A stretch of 64,000 nt of DNA, taken from Cladosporium sp. IMV 00045. Taxonomy: Eukaryota > Ascomycota > Dothideomycetes > Cladosporiales > Cladosporiaceae. The stretch is from contig MSJI02000005.1 of NCBI GenBank assembly GCA_001931905.2, positions 85,025 to 149,024 on the forward strand, given 5' to 3'. This document shows, in pieces, positions 1 to 10,904 of this stretch (position 1 is its first letter; each line of letters begins with the position of its first letter). The notes under the pieces are model-generated. The model worked only from the letters and a program-made list of their open reading frames with translations, was not told the DNA's origin and searched no databases. Both the position numbers and the translations under genes were made by a program.

Positions 1-1023
1 TTCGCATAGGAAACTGGGAGTTTAACGTCTCTCTCAGCTAGCACGAGCACATGAAACGAACAAATTTCTCATTACTTTCTTCTTTGCACCCCGTCCCAGA
101 CTCTTCCCTCAATTTTCCCTTGCATTTCGGATTCAGGAAGGCAGGAATTTGCATGGTACTCAACCAGTGACCAAGCACATCAGGCGTTTTCCACTTTCCT
201 CACGACTCGATTTCGATGTCAACGCGCATTCTTCTGGTTCTTGTTGGTGTTCAAAGCGGATCTCGGTTCTTGTCTGGGTTTTCCATAATGTGAAGTTGGC
301 GTTTCCTGTTAGGCGTGGTAGATGGTTTCTGTTCGTGTTCAAAGCCATTAGTTCTGAGAAACGATTTGACCACTTTCTGTCTTTCTTTTTCGATTCGCTC
401 CTCTGAAACGTGATCGCATGAGCAAATCGAGCGTGGTCTCATGACTTTGTGGGTTTTTGTCGCTGAGGTCTTGACTTGAGCCCAAGCTTGTGTTTTGTAA
501 GGTCCATACTTCGCGCAATTTTGAGGTTGATTTTGAGGTTGATCGGTTGGATGGTTGGTTGGTTGACGCCAATACAGCTTGTGGCCGTATGTTACATTCA
601 AAGACGTATTCATTCATCCTTATCCAGCAACAAAACACAAGGCACATCGATTTGGACATTCGATCTGTTTTCCCTGTTTACTCGAAACAACATTGATCAC
701 ATCTTGTCTTGTTTTTCGATCGATCCATCATCGATCCACTGATCCGAGCCCTCTTCCCTGCTTCATCAAAGTCCCGATCTTCACGCAAAGTTGCTGGGCC
801 AACGGCTTGCGCCAAACAGCCTTCTTTGAAGAACCATCATCGGCCTCCGATTCTCTTGCGAAGACGGCCTAAATGACCAACGAACATCGACCAACACAGA
901 CAGGACTCTTCTGCGACCAGGACATAACGATACACCCGCTAAAACGAACACAAATCGCGAAACACTCGGCACCGCAAGCAATCGCTTTTTCATCGCACCA
1001 CACGCCCGCTTCACCATCTACAA
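1..1023. other. gene-free upstream region of the Spo12-like gene
   Basis: No open frame here shows protein-like composition or conserved motifs. The stretch is rich in C/T tracts and short TTGG/TTGAGG repeats around 520-570. It probably holds the promoter and 5' leader of the gene starting at 1024. Copy B starts later, so there is no second copy for comparison. Confidence 0.4.
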
Positions 1024-1616
1024 ATGCCCGCCCTCTCCACCTGCGACTCCAACACGCCCAGAATGTCGAGCCCTTTCCAATCGCTGAATGCGACCGCCAA
1101 CGCAGCCAACGGGCAGGAAAACCAGCCGCAAGAGATGCAGCAGCAGCAGCACAAGCAGGTCTTGGAACAGAAGCCGGCGGTTGATAAGAGGTACGTTTCT
1201 TCCCGATATTCGACGCATACGGAATCGCGATGGAAGAGAAAGACTGGCAAAGGGAGAATGAGATATAGTGATTCGTTTGGAAGAGACATTTCGCTAACCA
1301 CGATGCGCCCAACAGCAACCCTCTCTACGTCAGCCCCTCGGACGCCATCATGAGTCCCGCCAGCCAGAAGCTGTCTTCTTTCAAGCAGAGGCAGATCAAC
1401 AAGCAGTACGTACACTTGCACACATGCACCTAAGAGATCTTCATACACTTTAGCGATACCCAGGTGTTGCTAGGTGACAAGTCTTCTATCGCCGTCTCGA
1501 TATGCTGACAAAATTCCACCAGAAACGGCAGCGACTCCACCCGCCGCTCGCTCTTCGCGCGCACCCTCTCCGCTAACAGCGAGAAGAACTTCCCCGGCGA
1601 TGAGGGTGCTAAGTAA
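1024..1616 (+). CDS. Spo12-like small cell-cycle protein, three exons
   Basis: I read exons 1024-1190, 1316-1405 and 1523-1616, giving 116 residues. Both introns have GTACGT donors; intron 1 has a GCTAAC branch point and an AACAG acceptor, intron 2 GCTGAC and CACCAG. The joined protein has a Q-rich N-terminal part and then the segment YVSPSDAIMSPASQKLSSF (about residues 60-78). This matches the SPSDxIMSPxxxKLS core of the Spo12 family, small proteins that in yeasts act in mitotic exit and meiosis through the FEAR/Cdc14 pathway. The motif is seen; the role comes from family knowledge. An alternative start is the Met at 1063 (codon 14). A GTAAGA at the stop leaves room for a further intron and a longer C-terminus. 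Not duplicated in the window. Confidence 0.65.
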
Positions 1617-3156
1617 GAAGCTGTAGAGGTCTGCTCGTCTCCTTCAGCAAGTCATGCATGCAGCTGGACCTGCGCCTTGGGTGATGGAGCATCGCTACTG
1701 TCGTGATGCTCTCCAGCTCTTGGCTTTTCGCTTCGACCCCTTCACATCTTTTTTCCCTCCTGGAAAAAACGAGAAGACGAAGCTCCTTTCAGGCAATTTT
1801 TTCTTGTCATACTCTCTGAGCACATGCGGCGTTTTGGGCGTCGATACACACAATTCGCGAATGATGACTCTCATGAGGGTCTCCGCGACAATTTGATACC
1901 CGGGTTTGTCGTTTGGTTGAGCTTGGGAGGTTTCTTTTTCTTTCTTGTATAGGTTTTCTAGGTCTGGTTCGACACGGTAGTAAGGATATGGAATGCAATT
2001 GTAACTATCGTTTATTGACTTTGTCCGCTTCTGCCTATCTGGTTTCTCGAGTCATTATTCTTTTGGAGTACGGACGCGCTTCTTCACGTGGAAGGATTAA
2101 CTCGCCTGTCTTCAAAGGACGTGGCGGCTTTATTTTTTTTGGTTTGGTAGATTGTGTGTGGTTCATGACTTCGTCAAAGCTTGAAGCGTCTGGCTGTACA
2201 TCTGTCGACGGCTTGGGGTCGTACATACCAAGCCCTGATCAAGGCAAATGTGTAAGCGCATGGAGTGTCTGAATGTTTACATTGAAGCAACGTTGATCTA
2301 TGGCATTCATTGTTGTCAGATCACTGACTTGTTGACTCACAACGAAGCCTCAGAATGCCCTCTTGGAAGAGTCGGTTACACACTCGACGCTGGTTTTTCA
2401 CGCGAGATCGTTCTTAGACACAGATTCATGAAGGCGGACTGATTTTGTGAGTCTATTGTGTATGATTGAGCTTAAAAGTGTTCATACAGATTTATTCTTT
2501 TATTGCCTGAACAAAACCCGATCGTCCTCCGTCGTTCCGTGCATTTTCGTGGCTTCGTGGTAATCCAGAGCATCAGATTGGCTGCATCGATATCCCAGAA
2601 GTATGTCCATGTAGATCCGAGTGAAAAAGTTGATAGACTGGCTCGGCTGAGCATGAGAAACAAGTATTGGCTCGCAAAGACTCCAAAGGCCAATACAGCG
2701 TTCACTTCTAGGCATAATGACCCGAGCCAGTCCGCTAGATGTCGTGACCATAGGAGGATAGATGTGATGTAAGATATGGTGGCGACATACTTGCAATTGG
2801 TACGATCAAACGGCCTTAAACGCCATCCAATGAACGACGAGTCCAAATTACGAAGGATGATTAGAAGACATACTTACCATGTCAGTCTATGGCACTATAA
2901 ATCTGTATAGACCATCACGTCGATGGCAATGGATGATGACAAGGACGTCGATAAAAGAGAACCGCCCGCACGGGCCGCGGAAGCTTTGATGAGTGATGAC
3001 TGCACGCTCATTGGCCCAGCCGGTGAGGCGAAAGCTTCTAAGGACAACCGCAACCACACGCCATCCGAACATACTCGTCGACGTCGCCGCCGCCACCACC
3101 ACCACTACCACTCCACCGCCCTCACACACCTCTCCACTCACCTGGCACCGCCCACA
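1617..3156. other. gene-free stretch between Spo12-like and NDUFS8
   Basis: Only scattered short frames without motifs are seen. The frame open upstream of NDUFS8 from 2923 is of low complexity and is better read as 5' leader. I see no RNA gene or repeat family. Confidence 0.4.
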
Positions 3157-3913
3157 ATGTCCACACCGCGCGCCATGACGGCGCTCGCTCGCGCGCGTCC
3201 CGCCTCTACCACCGCTTTCCTCGCCCGCTCCGCCTTCAGACCAGCGACCACCGCCGCCGCTTTCTCCACCACCTCAAGACAAAATGCCACCACCAACGGC
3301 GCACCACCCGCCAACTTCCGCCCCGCGAGGCCTCTGCGCTACGACGAGAGGAAGGACAGCGTCTTTGACCAGGCCGGCAACTACTTCCTCTTGACTGAGA
3401 TGTTCCGCGGCATGTACGTCGTGCTGGAGCAGTTCTTCAGGCCTCCGTACGTCAACACCACCCAGCCATTGTTCCCTGGAAACTCGCACCCTGCAAGCAT
3501 ACTGACACGACCACAGCTACACAATCTTCTATCCCTTCGAGAAGGGTCCCATCTCTCCCCGTTTCCGCGGCGAGCACGCCCTGCGCCGCTACCCGACGGG
3601 CGAGGAGCGCTGCATTGCCTGCAAGCTGTGCGAAGCCATCTGCCCTGCGCAGGCTATCACGATTGAAGCCGAGGAGCGCGCTGACGGCTCCCGCCGCACG
3701 ACCCGCTACGACATCGACATGACCAAGTGCATCTACTGCGGCTTCTGCCAGGAGTCTTGCCCCGTCGACGCCATTGTCGAGAGCCCCAACGCCGAGTACG
3801 CCACTGAGACTAGGGAAGAGCTGCTTTACAACAAAGAGAAGCTGCTGAGCAACGGTGACAAGTGGGAGCCGGAGCTGGCCTCTGTCGCTCGTGCCGATGC
3901 GCCCTACAGGTAA
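3157..3913 (+). CDS. NADH:ubiquinone oxidoreductase 23 kDa (NDUFS8/TYKY) subunit, copy A
   Basis: Complex I iron-sulfur subunit of the Q-module arm in the mitochondrial matrix, carrying clusters N6a and N6b. Exons 3157-3446 and 3517-3913 give 228 residues; the intron has a GTACGT donor, ACTGAC branch point and CACAG acceptor. The first 40 or so residues are rich in R, A, S and T with no acidic residues, a mitochondrial presequence. Two classic 4Fe-4S motifs follow: C129-x2-C132-x2-C135-x3-C139-P and C168-x2-C171-x2-C174-x3-C178-P. Length fits the family. The frame is open upstream to 2923, but the Met at 3157 starts the presequence and is preferred. It is followed convergently by the Rrp14 gene. 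Confidence 0.95.
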
Positions 3914-4969
3914 AACGAGTCTGCTGGGGCGAGTAGGAGGCAACGTATTCTATGGTGATGGCGTTGACGTATTCACACGACACGCCATGTGCGAGAGTAG
4001 GAGAAGACACATCAATTCGTGGCAAACACACTATTAGATGGAGGGGACGAAAAACACAAATGTGGATAGAAACCAGAGCAGTTGAGTGTACGCACCAGCG
4101 GCCTGGTGGGAAAAATGAGGAGTCTCATCTTTTTTTAGAACTTTTTTTCTTTGTACCAAATCGAATGTACATAGCGTCTGTATGCATGAACTACTGGATA
4201 AGAGACTTTGTTGATTTGTCTTGATTGAGTATCGCCAGTGGTGATCTTGCAACTTCACGTCACGGCAGATGTTCCATCGAGGAATGGATTGTGAGACTGC
4301 TTTCAATCACGCATGATCTTCATCCTGCTCCAGACACCAAAATGCGATTCGCAATAGCACTGCTCAGATAAAGGGAAAGACCAATGGCGTATATCATCAA
4401 ATGTGCAAGCAGAAGGGTCTTAGGTACGCCACCAATTTGTAACCACAATTCAATGATGCATGCACATAGAAGATACGTACACCACTCATCTCAACAATAA
4501 TGGATGGTTTTCTGCACGAAAACCGAACATTCTCGACCACATGTCTCGCCTCATCGCTCCGCCACTGGCAAGTCAAGCTCTGACGACACCAAGAAAAGCA
4601 CTCTGGTCATGAGGAGGGCTCGAAAGGTCACCGGACACACCAGCCACCGACATCAATAGCACCAGTCTAGAACCATGTGTTTTAGATATTCTTAGCTGCT
4701 GGAAGTCCGGTGCTTGGGGTCTTTGGGCGAGAAAAGACCTCAAAGGTAGGAAGAACTTCATCGTCACCGATTGAGCAGAGTAGAAGTAGGCAAACGACAC
4801 AATAATGAGTTGATCTTTTCCCATTGAATTCTTTTCAAAGTAGGTACCTTACCATCCCTATCCCTCCTCTTCGGAAGAGAGAGAGCCTACAAGATTCCAT
4901 CCTTTTCCCTTTTGATAAATCCCTAAAATTACTTAGAAACACCACCATCATGACCACCACCTTGATCAT
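3914..4969. other. convergent 3' intergenic region, NDUFS8 / Rrp14 (copy A)
   Basis: This holds the 3' flanks of two convergent genes. No motif-bearing frame is seen. It aligns to 34918-35970 with many indels, as expected for untranslated DNA. Confidence 0.5.
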
Positions 4970-6703
4970 CTACGCCTTAAACCTCCCCTCAAACCCGGGC
5001 CTACCACCCTTCTTCCCGCCACCAGGCTTGCCACCCTTAGCCTGCTTCCCTTTTTTTCCCTTGCTCTCGCTCCTAGCCTTCAAATTCGCCTCGCGCTTCT
5101 TGTCCTTCATCTGCTTGCCCTTCACCACAGCATCCTCACGATCCTTCCACTCCTTCTCGCTCTTCCCCTTGGCCTTCTCCTTGCGCTTGAGCGCCTTCTT
5201 CAAAAGCGACGTGTCGTCGCGCACACGCTCGCCGTGCGCGCGCTTCTTCGCGTTGAGCCACAGATCCTTCTCGGCGATGTCCGCGCGCTTCTCGGCGTCG
5301 TAGCCCGCCAGGCGCTTCTGCTTCGCCTCCGCCATGGCGAGGGCAGTTTTGGTGTCTTGTGGGCCTTTGCGCTTTTTGGCGTCCACCAGCTGGCTGAGCG
5401 AAGCGTCGGGCGCAGAACCGTCGTCAAACGCTAGTCGGGAGAAGGAAAAGTTGTTGCTGTCTTGCTTAGGGGCGGTTTCGCGTGGGGAGAAGATGTCGAC
5501 GCTCAGCGGGCTGCCGGAGCCGCGGAGGCGTTCCTCTTGCTTCTTCTCTTCCTCTTCTTTGGCTTGGCGGCGCAGCTCCTTCTTGTGAGCTTTGCGCTGC
5601 TCCTCTTTCTTCCGTCGCTGGTCCAAGAGTTCCTGGCGGGACTTGGGGTTCTTGCCTTCGGGGCCGTCGGCTTTGCGTTTGTTGCGGAGCTCTTCTATTC
5701 TTGAGCGGAGGCGGTCTTGCAGCGCCTCGGAGTCGATGTTGGGCAGGTTCAGTCGGGGAGATGATGTGCCTGAGGTCGGCTTTGTGCCGTCCAGCGCTGG
5801 TGGCAGAGGCTGTTGCTTTACTGAGAGATTGGATTTCTTTGAAGGCGCCGACTTGGGCTGGTCTGAGGGCGGGATGATTGATGATGAGGAGGATGCGGTG
5901 GAGTGGTTGGCCGAGAGGTCGAAGGCTGGGCTGTCGATGGCGGGGCTTGAGGGTGCTGTTGATGCGACCGAGGCGCCGGCGTCAGAGTCAACCAGTCCGC
6001 TCATGTCGAGCTTGTCCATGTCGGATCCGTCGACCATCTCAGTGGGCTCGTCGTCATCGTCATCGTCGTCATCCTCTTTGTCGTCGTCCTTTGCAATTCC
6101 ATTCGTAGATGCCTTCTCGGGCTTTGACTTTCCTTTGGCGGCAGCACCATCCGTCTCGCCATTCTGCTTCGCAGCCTTCTTAGCCTCTCTCTTCTCCTTC
6201 AACTTCGCAGCCTTCTCCTTCTTCTTCTCCCTCTTCTCCTTCCTGTGCTCCGCCTTCAGACGGCGTCTCGCCTCAGCTTCCTCAGCCGTCTCTTCGACCT
6301 TCTGCCTCTTGCCACCGTCCTGCTTCTCAGCAACGGCGTCATCCTCGCCCTCCTCCTCTTCCATACCGAGTTCACGCTTGCGCTTGAGTTCGCGCTCCTT
6401 CATGATGTCCAGCGCACTCTTCTGGTTCGCGGGGTCGAGTTTGGCTTTCTTCGCCGCCTGCTTTTCTTCCTTGGTCTGCTTCTTCGCTTTCCACTGGTCG
6501 TTGGGGTCTCGGCCGTCGACGATCTGCGATCCGTAATACTCTTGCGCGGGTGTGAGTGCAAGAAGCGATTCGAAGGCTTTGGCGTGGTTCTGCAGGCGCT
6601 CCTATGGCGGCGTTAGCAGCTGATGGTTTGAAGAGATTGCCCGGGATTCTTCTGGGTTGCAATTTACCTCGAGGCCGTCGAGGATATCCTCCTGTCCAGA
6701 CAT
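4970..6703 (-). CDS. Rrp14/SURF6 ribosome biogenesis protein, copy A
   Basis: Nucleolar protein needed for pre-rRNA processing and both ribosomal subunits, by homology to yeast Rrp14 and animal SURF6. Exon 1 (6668-6703) encodes 12 residues; exon 2 (4970-6601) encodes the rest, 555 residues in total. The intron has GTAAAT donor, GCTAAC branch point and ATAG acceptor. The N-terminal part (about residues 12-60) matches the SURF6 N domain, with a KAFESLL-type helix and DPNDQWKAKKQTKEEKQ. A long K/E-rich charged region, an aspartate run and a serine-rich linker follow. The C-terminal SURF6 domain (about 290-540) is a basic coiled coil containing LWLNAKKRAHGERVRDD, ending in a GGKPGGGKKGGRPGFEGRF tail. 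The initiator exon is too short to appear as an open frame alone and was placed by the N domain and splice sites. Confidence 0.9.
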
Positions 6704-7460
6704 GGCTGACGAATGTGGCAGTAGGACAAAACAAATGCGATATGTGAGAGAATTTGAAAAGCGTAGGTCGAGCGCAGCGGTTCAACTTCTGCCTGCGGTG
6801 TGATCTCTGCTCTAAGGTGAAGAGAAGTTTAGGCGGAGTTCTTCGACCCTCTGAAATCTTGGCGCTAGCCGAAAGCCCCACTTTTATTTCTTTTGAGACC
6901 CGGCCGGCGCTCCACTTTGGAGACTGACAATATCTATAATGAAAAAGTCAATAATAAAATACTATTGTCCTTTCACCTTGTGTTATGAATTCATGAGATA
7001 CAATTCAATACTTGGACGAGATGGACGAAATGCCATGTTTTTCCCTTCTGTGACAACGTGTAGAGACTGGTATATCATGTACGGCATTGTACGATCTCCC
7101 TATCAATGTCCTGAATGAAGCATTTCCCATTTCACCAGGGATCCGACGACGAGCGCATGAGATTGCACATCTATTTCTCGCGACAGCCTGCCAACGGTAC
7201 ATCTTATGATCGAATCATGGAGTGCACTCCCTCCAAATTCGCAGACATCGGGCGACTCCATCGTCAACCACAAGCAACGGCACACATATTCGCCTTGCAC
7301 CCTACTCACTCATAGTCGCACACGTGACCTTCGTACATCAAAGACAGAAATCTATTCAAACTTTTCTCTAAGTATTTTACAAATCACCCAACAGCCCCTC
7401 CCGCTCTTCCAGCTCTTCCGGCTCTATAGCCTGATCACCACGCCCACCCAGCGCGGGTTG
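6704..7460. other. spacer between Rrp14 start and permease 3' end (copy A)
   Basis: Rrp14 promoter side and permease 3' flank. No gene-like frame. The counterpart 37700-38397 differs by several indels, so no frame is kept in common. Confidence 0.45.
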
Positions 7461-9282
7461 TCAAGAACTCTGCAGTCCCACGCCATCCGACTTCCTGCCC
7501 TCGACAAACTCCACGGGGGCGGTGTAATGGCGCACGCCGTAGCAGTAGTAGTAAACAATTGTCACAATGATGGTGAAAACCCAAACCAGCGGCGCCCAGT
7601 TGGCGGTGTCGTAGTCGACGGGTAGGTTGGTGGGGAAGCAGGACCAGACGATGATGAAGGCGCAGTAGAAGAGGCCGAAGGCGTTGATGGCGATGCCGAA
7701 GCGGCCCAGGCTCCAGCGGGCGGGCGGGAGGGGCTGGCCTCTGATGCGGCGGAGGAGGACGCAGCCTGTTTTTTGATGTCAGTATGAATTTTTAAGATAG
7801 GAGGGTTGGAGGTGGGTGGCGGAACTGACCGATACTGATCATGTAGGTGGTTAGGAGACCTTGAACGGAGATGGAGACGAGGATCTCGAAAGCGAGGGAG
7901 CTGCCGATGGGGATCAAGCTCAGGAGAGCGACAACAGCGGAAGTCGCGTAGACGGCGTTGAAAGGGATGTTCCACTTGTGGTTCCTGTGGCTTGTCAGTA
8001 AGTGTGGTGGATGCAAGAGGCAATCAAGAAAAACATACATCTTGGCAAGCCACGGTGAGAAAGGGAGACCCTTGTCTCTGGAGAAGGCGAACATCTCGCG
8101 AGCGCACGTCGCCAGAGATGTGATATTACCGGCGTAGACGAGAAGAAGCAGGAGAATGTTGAGGAACAACGATAGCGCCTTCGAGCCGGTGTTATTGAAC
8201 AGCAAGAGGTAAGGCGTGTAAGTGGCCAGAACGTCGTCAAGCGGACCAATGCAGAAAAGCATTGCAATCAGCATGATGAATCCAAGGAAGATGTTGCCAG
8301 CGTAAGACCAGAACATGCAGCGGGGCACGTTGATGGATGCATCTTTGACTTCTTCGCTGATGTGAGCAACGCTGTCACTTCCCAAGCTGCAGTAAAGGAT
8401 AGTGATCTGGCTGAGAAGGAAAGCAGTTCCCATGCTGTCCCAACCGCTGTTGTTCTCCCAGTGTACGAAGACCTCCTCGGCCGTGTTTTTTGGTGCGAGG
8501 ACAAGAATGGGAATGAGGACGACGATGAACCCAACGCCATGCATGATCAGACTGCCAATTTCCAGGGCAGGGAGGAAGGTAGATCCCCAGGTGTTGAAGA
8601 AGATGGTGATCAGGTTGAACGCCCACATGAGCAGAGTATATTGCCAGCCGGTGCAAGCAAAGTCCGGCTGGTAGACCTGCACGATAGCCTCGACCTGCGT
8701 CGCCAAAACCTGGGTGCTTCCAGCGGTACTAGCGAGCCATCCGAGGGTGGACATCCATCCGGAAAAGTAAGAGAGGAACCTCTGCCATTCGGGAGGTGAG
8801 AATTCGGACACCCAGTGATATTGTCCTCCAGAAGTCGGTGCCATGGAGGACATCTCTGCCAGACTTGATACGACCGTGGCGTAGCAGAGGGTGGTGACGA
8901 TGAAGCACCAGAACAGACCGCCGAAACCGCCGTTGGCGAATCCGACAGACAGTGATACCAGAACGAACTCCCATGTCGCCATGTAGACGGCTGTTTCGTG
9001 TTGTTAGACATGATCGTATGAAGACTCCCCAATGTGGACATGCTTCGACATACCGACAAAACCAAGCGCGCTCCAGAAGCCAAAGTTTCTCTTGAACTCC
9101 TGCTTCTTTCCCAGGCGCTCCATATCGCGCTTGTCGTGTTCTCCATGGCCTTCCCATTCCACGCTGCTCGCCGAAAGAGCATCGCCGTCGGATTTGATGC
9201 CCGAGGTTGTGTAAGTAGCCGGGGTCTTCATCTCGATTGAAGCGGGCTCTACAGAGCGCCGCGAACTAGAACTTGTAGCCAT
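7461..9282 (-). CDS. APC-superfamily amino-acid/GABA-type permease, copy A
   Basis: Plasma-membrane amino-acid or choline/GABA-type transporter of the APC superfamily; the substrate cannot be read from sequence. Four exons (9054-9282, 8039-8990, 7830-7984, 7461-7765) give 546 residues. A hydrophilic N-tail of about 70 residues carries a KRNFGFWSALGF motif before TM1. About 12 hydrophobic segments follow, with the family signature SLAEMSSMAPTSGGQYHWV in the TM2-3 region and SDSVAHISEEVKDAS after about TM6, typical of fungal GabA/Hnm1/Uga4 relatives. The C-tail ends near VEFVEGRKSDG. Introns interrupt the region after the conserved CAREMFAFSRDKGLPFS loop. It lies 3' of Rrp14 on the same strand. 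The promoter side (9283 up) has a CCTCACCAGT minisatellite. Confidence 0.9.
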
Positions 9283-9622
9283 TGTCGCGATGATGGTATG
9301 CCAGAAGTCGAGCTATACCAACAGAAACAACGACACACACGAACGACGGAAGACGAACGAAAAAAGAAGGATCAGAGCTAACGTGGAATTTCTCTTCTGC
9401 AGACAGCCACGATCCTTCTTAAGCGAGAGGGAATGGCCACGCGAGTCGCATCGGTGGTGTGCATCTAATGCAGGTAGCTAGTAGTGGCTAATATGCACCG
9501 GCGGGGCATGATTGGCGACCTTTGCAGACTTGCGGCGCCTTTGCCTTGTCCCGTACCCACGAGGCCGTATAAGGCGAGACAAGGCCTCGAACTTCTCGGT
9601 TGTAAGTAGAAAAGGAGGATGC

Positions 9623-9649
9623 GCACCAGTCCTCACCAGTCCTCACCAG
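9623..9649. repeat. CCTCACCAGT minisatellite, about 2.5 units (copy A)
   Basis: Tandem 10-bp units, about 345 bp upstream of the permease start codon. Copy B has more units at the matching site. Confidence 0.85.
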
Positions 9650-9924
9650 CAGCCGGCACTTAGACTTTGGGAGGCTTGCAAGGAAGTGGATGGGGTGGCG
9701 GCGTGAAGACGACTTCATTGGGTGAAGTGAGGGTCCGTCGAGACCTGGGGGGAAGTCCCTCTCTCTTTCTCGCCCGTCTCGCCTTGCCAAGCGTGGATGG
9801 TTTCCGATGGGGCCGCCCGCTCATCAATCTTCAAAGCTTCAAGCCGGTTCCTGTTAGAAAGCCTCTCGCCATGCTATCTCTATCATTTCGCCCGCCTTTT
9901 ATGCAGGCTTGCCCTTTGCCAAAC

Positions 9925-9975
9925 CACTACTGCCGGAAGCGAAACCTGAGCGAGGCATGGTCCCCGGCAGTAGTG
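9925..9975. repeat. 51-bp hairpin with 12-bp inverted arms, orientation 1 (copy A)
   Basis: Arms CACTACTGCCGG (9925-9936) and CCGGCAGTAGTG (9964-9975) are perfect inverted repeats around a 27-bp loop. The loop is the reverse complement of the loop at 40900-40926 in copy B at 23 of 27 positions, so the segment has flipped in one copy. Confidence 0.9.
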
Positions 9976-10491
9976 ATGAGTAGTACCAAATCCTTCCCGC
10001 GTGCTTGTAGTAGTCCAGGCAAATACTAGTCCCACCAATCTACCGTCTCGATCTGCCTTTGAGACTATCGTTTCTTCATCGTCTCAACAACGCGCGCAAG
10101 GATTTTGTCGTGCGCAAAGTGGAAACATATATGGGGTTAGATATATCTGCACATCACCGTGCATTCATACACCCATGTCTCCCGCCGTGAAGACGTTTTA
10201 ACAACGTGCCATGCATGGATGCATGACGAATGCATCTACCGAGGTGAACATTGCTTGCGGGCCTGGAGATCAGCAGCAGTAGTGGTGAAGAAAAAGTAAA
10301 AAACGTTCATACCGTAACGCATCACGGACATCTACCAAAAACGACGATTCCAAGACGATTCCTCACGATCCAGCTAGTCCCTGAACAGAGCGATCTCCAG
10401 ATTACCCTGCCTCCTCGCCTTGGCCTTAGCCTTACCACCAACCCACCTTGCCCTGGTTCGTACAGTTCGCATCCCACCGATTACCATCTCA

Positions 10492-10904
10492 TCACTTCTT
10501 CCCGTCCTCCTCCTCCACCTCCTCTTTCTTATCATTATCCTTCTTCTTCCTCCCCAAAACCATACCCTTCAACTTCGCCATCCCAGGCAACAGTGACTGG
10601 TGATTCTCATTCCGCCCCATCAACCTGTCCGCCTCGCCTTGATCGCCTTTCTTCAGCGCTGCCATGACTATGTCGAGCGTGTCAGTTCACAGTCCCGGCT
10701 CTTGTGATAGAACTCAAAATGCTCTCCCATGCCAGCTAGTAGAAAGGCAATGAAGGCAAAGCAAGACTTACTTTCCTTACTCTTCGCGCGCGCCGCCTGC
10801 GCTTCCGTCGAAGTCATGGTCTGCTCGTTAGCCACGTTGGCATTGGGCGCAGGAGTCCAGGGGTTGGCTTCCCAGCTTTCGATCTTGTTGCCTTTGGACG
10901 CCAT
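10492..10904 (-). CDS. small conserved fungal protein, 102 aa, unknown function, copy A
   Basis: Two exons, 10772-10904 and 10492-10667, joined across a GTAAGT donor, ACTGAC branch point and CATAG acceptor, give 102 residues. The N-terminal part holds WEANPWTPAPNANVANEQ. The C-terminal part, predicted helical, contains GEADRLMGRNENHQSLLPG followed by a K-rich stretch and an acidic EEVEEED end. There is no signal peptide or membrane segment. The same structure, splice sites and length are kept in copy B with only a few replacements, which supports a real gene. I do not recognise the family. The C-terminal exon is easily missed because it has no long frame of its own. Confidence 0.7.

Larger units (their letters stand above)
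9283..10491. other. permease promoter region and 3' flank of the 102-aa gene (copy A)
   Basis: Contains the CCTCACCAGT repeats and the 51-bp invertible hairpin described separately. No gene-like open frame. Aligns to 40220-41456. Confidence 0.5.

Noticed and set aside
2923..3156. In-frame N-terminal extension of NDUFS8
   Set aside because: Low-complexity H/R/T sequence that would put about 78 residues before a normal mitochondrial presequence.
5592..6536. Plus-strand frame of 314 codons opposite Rrp14 (repeated at 36593-37534)
   Set aside because: It is antisense to a well supported gene; its serine/phenylalanine-rich composition is the shadow of K/E codons.
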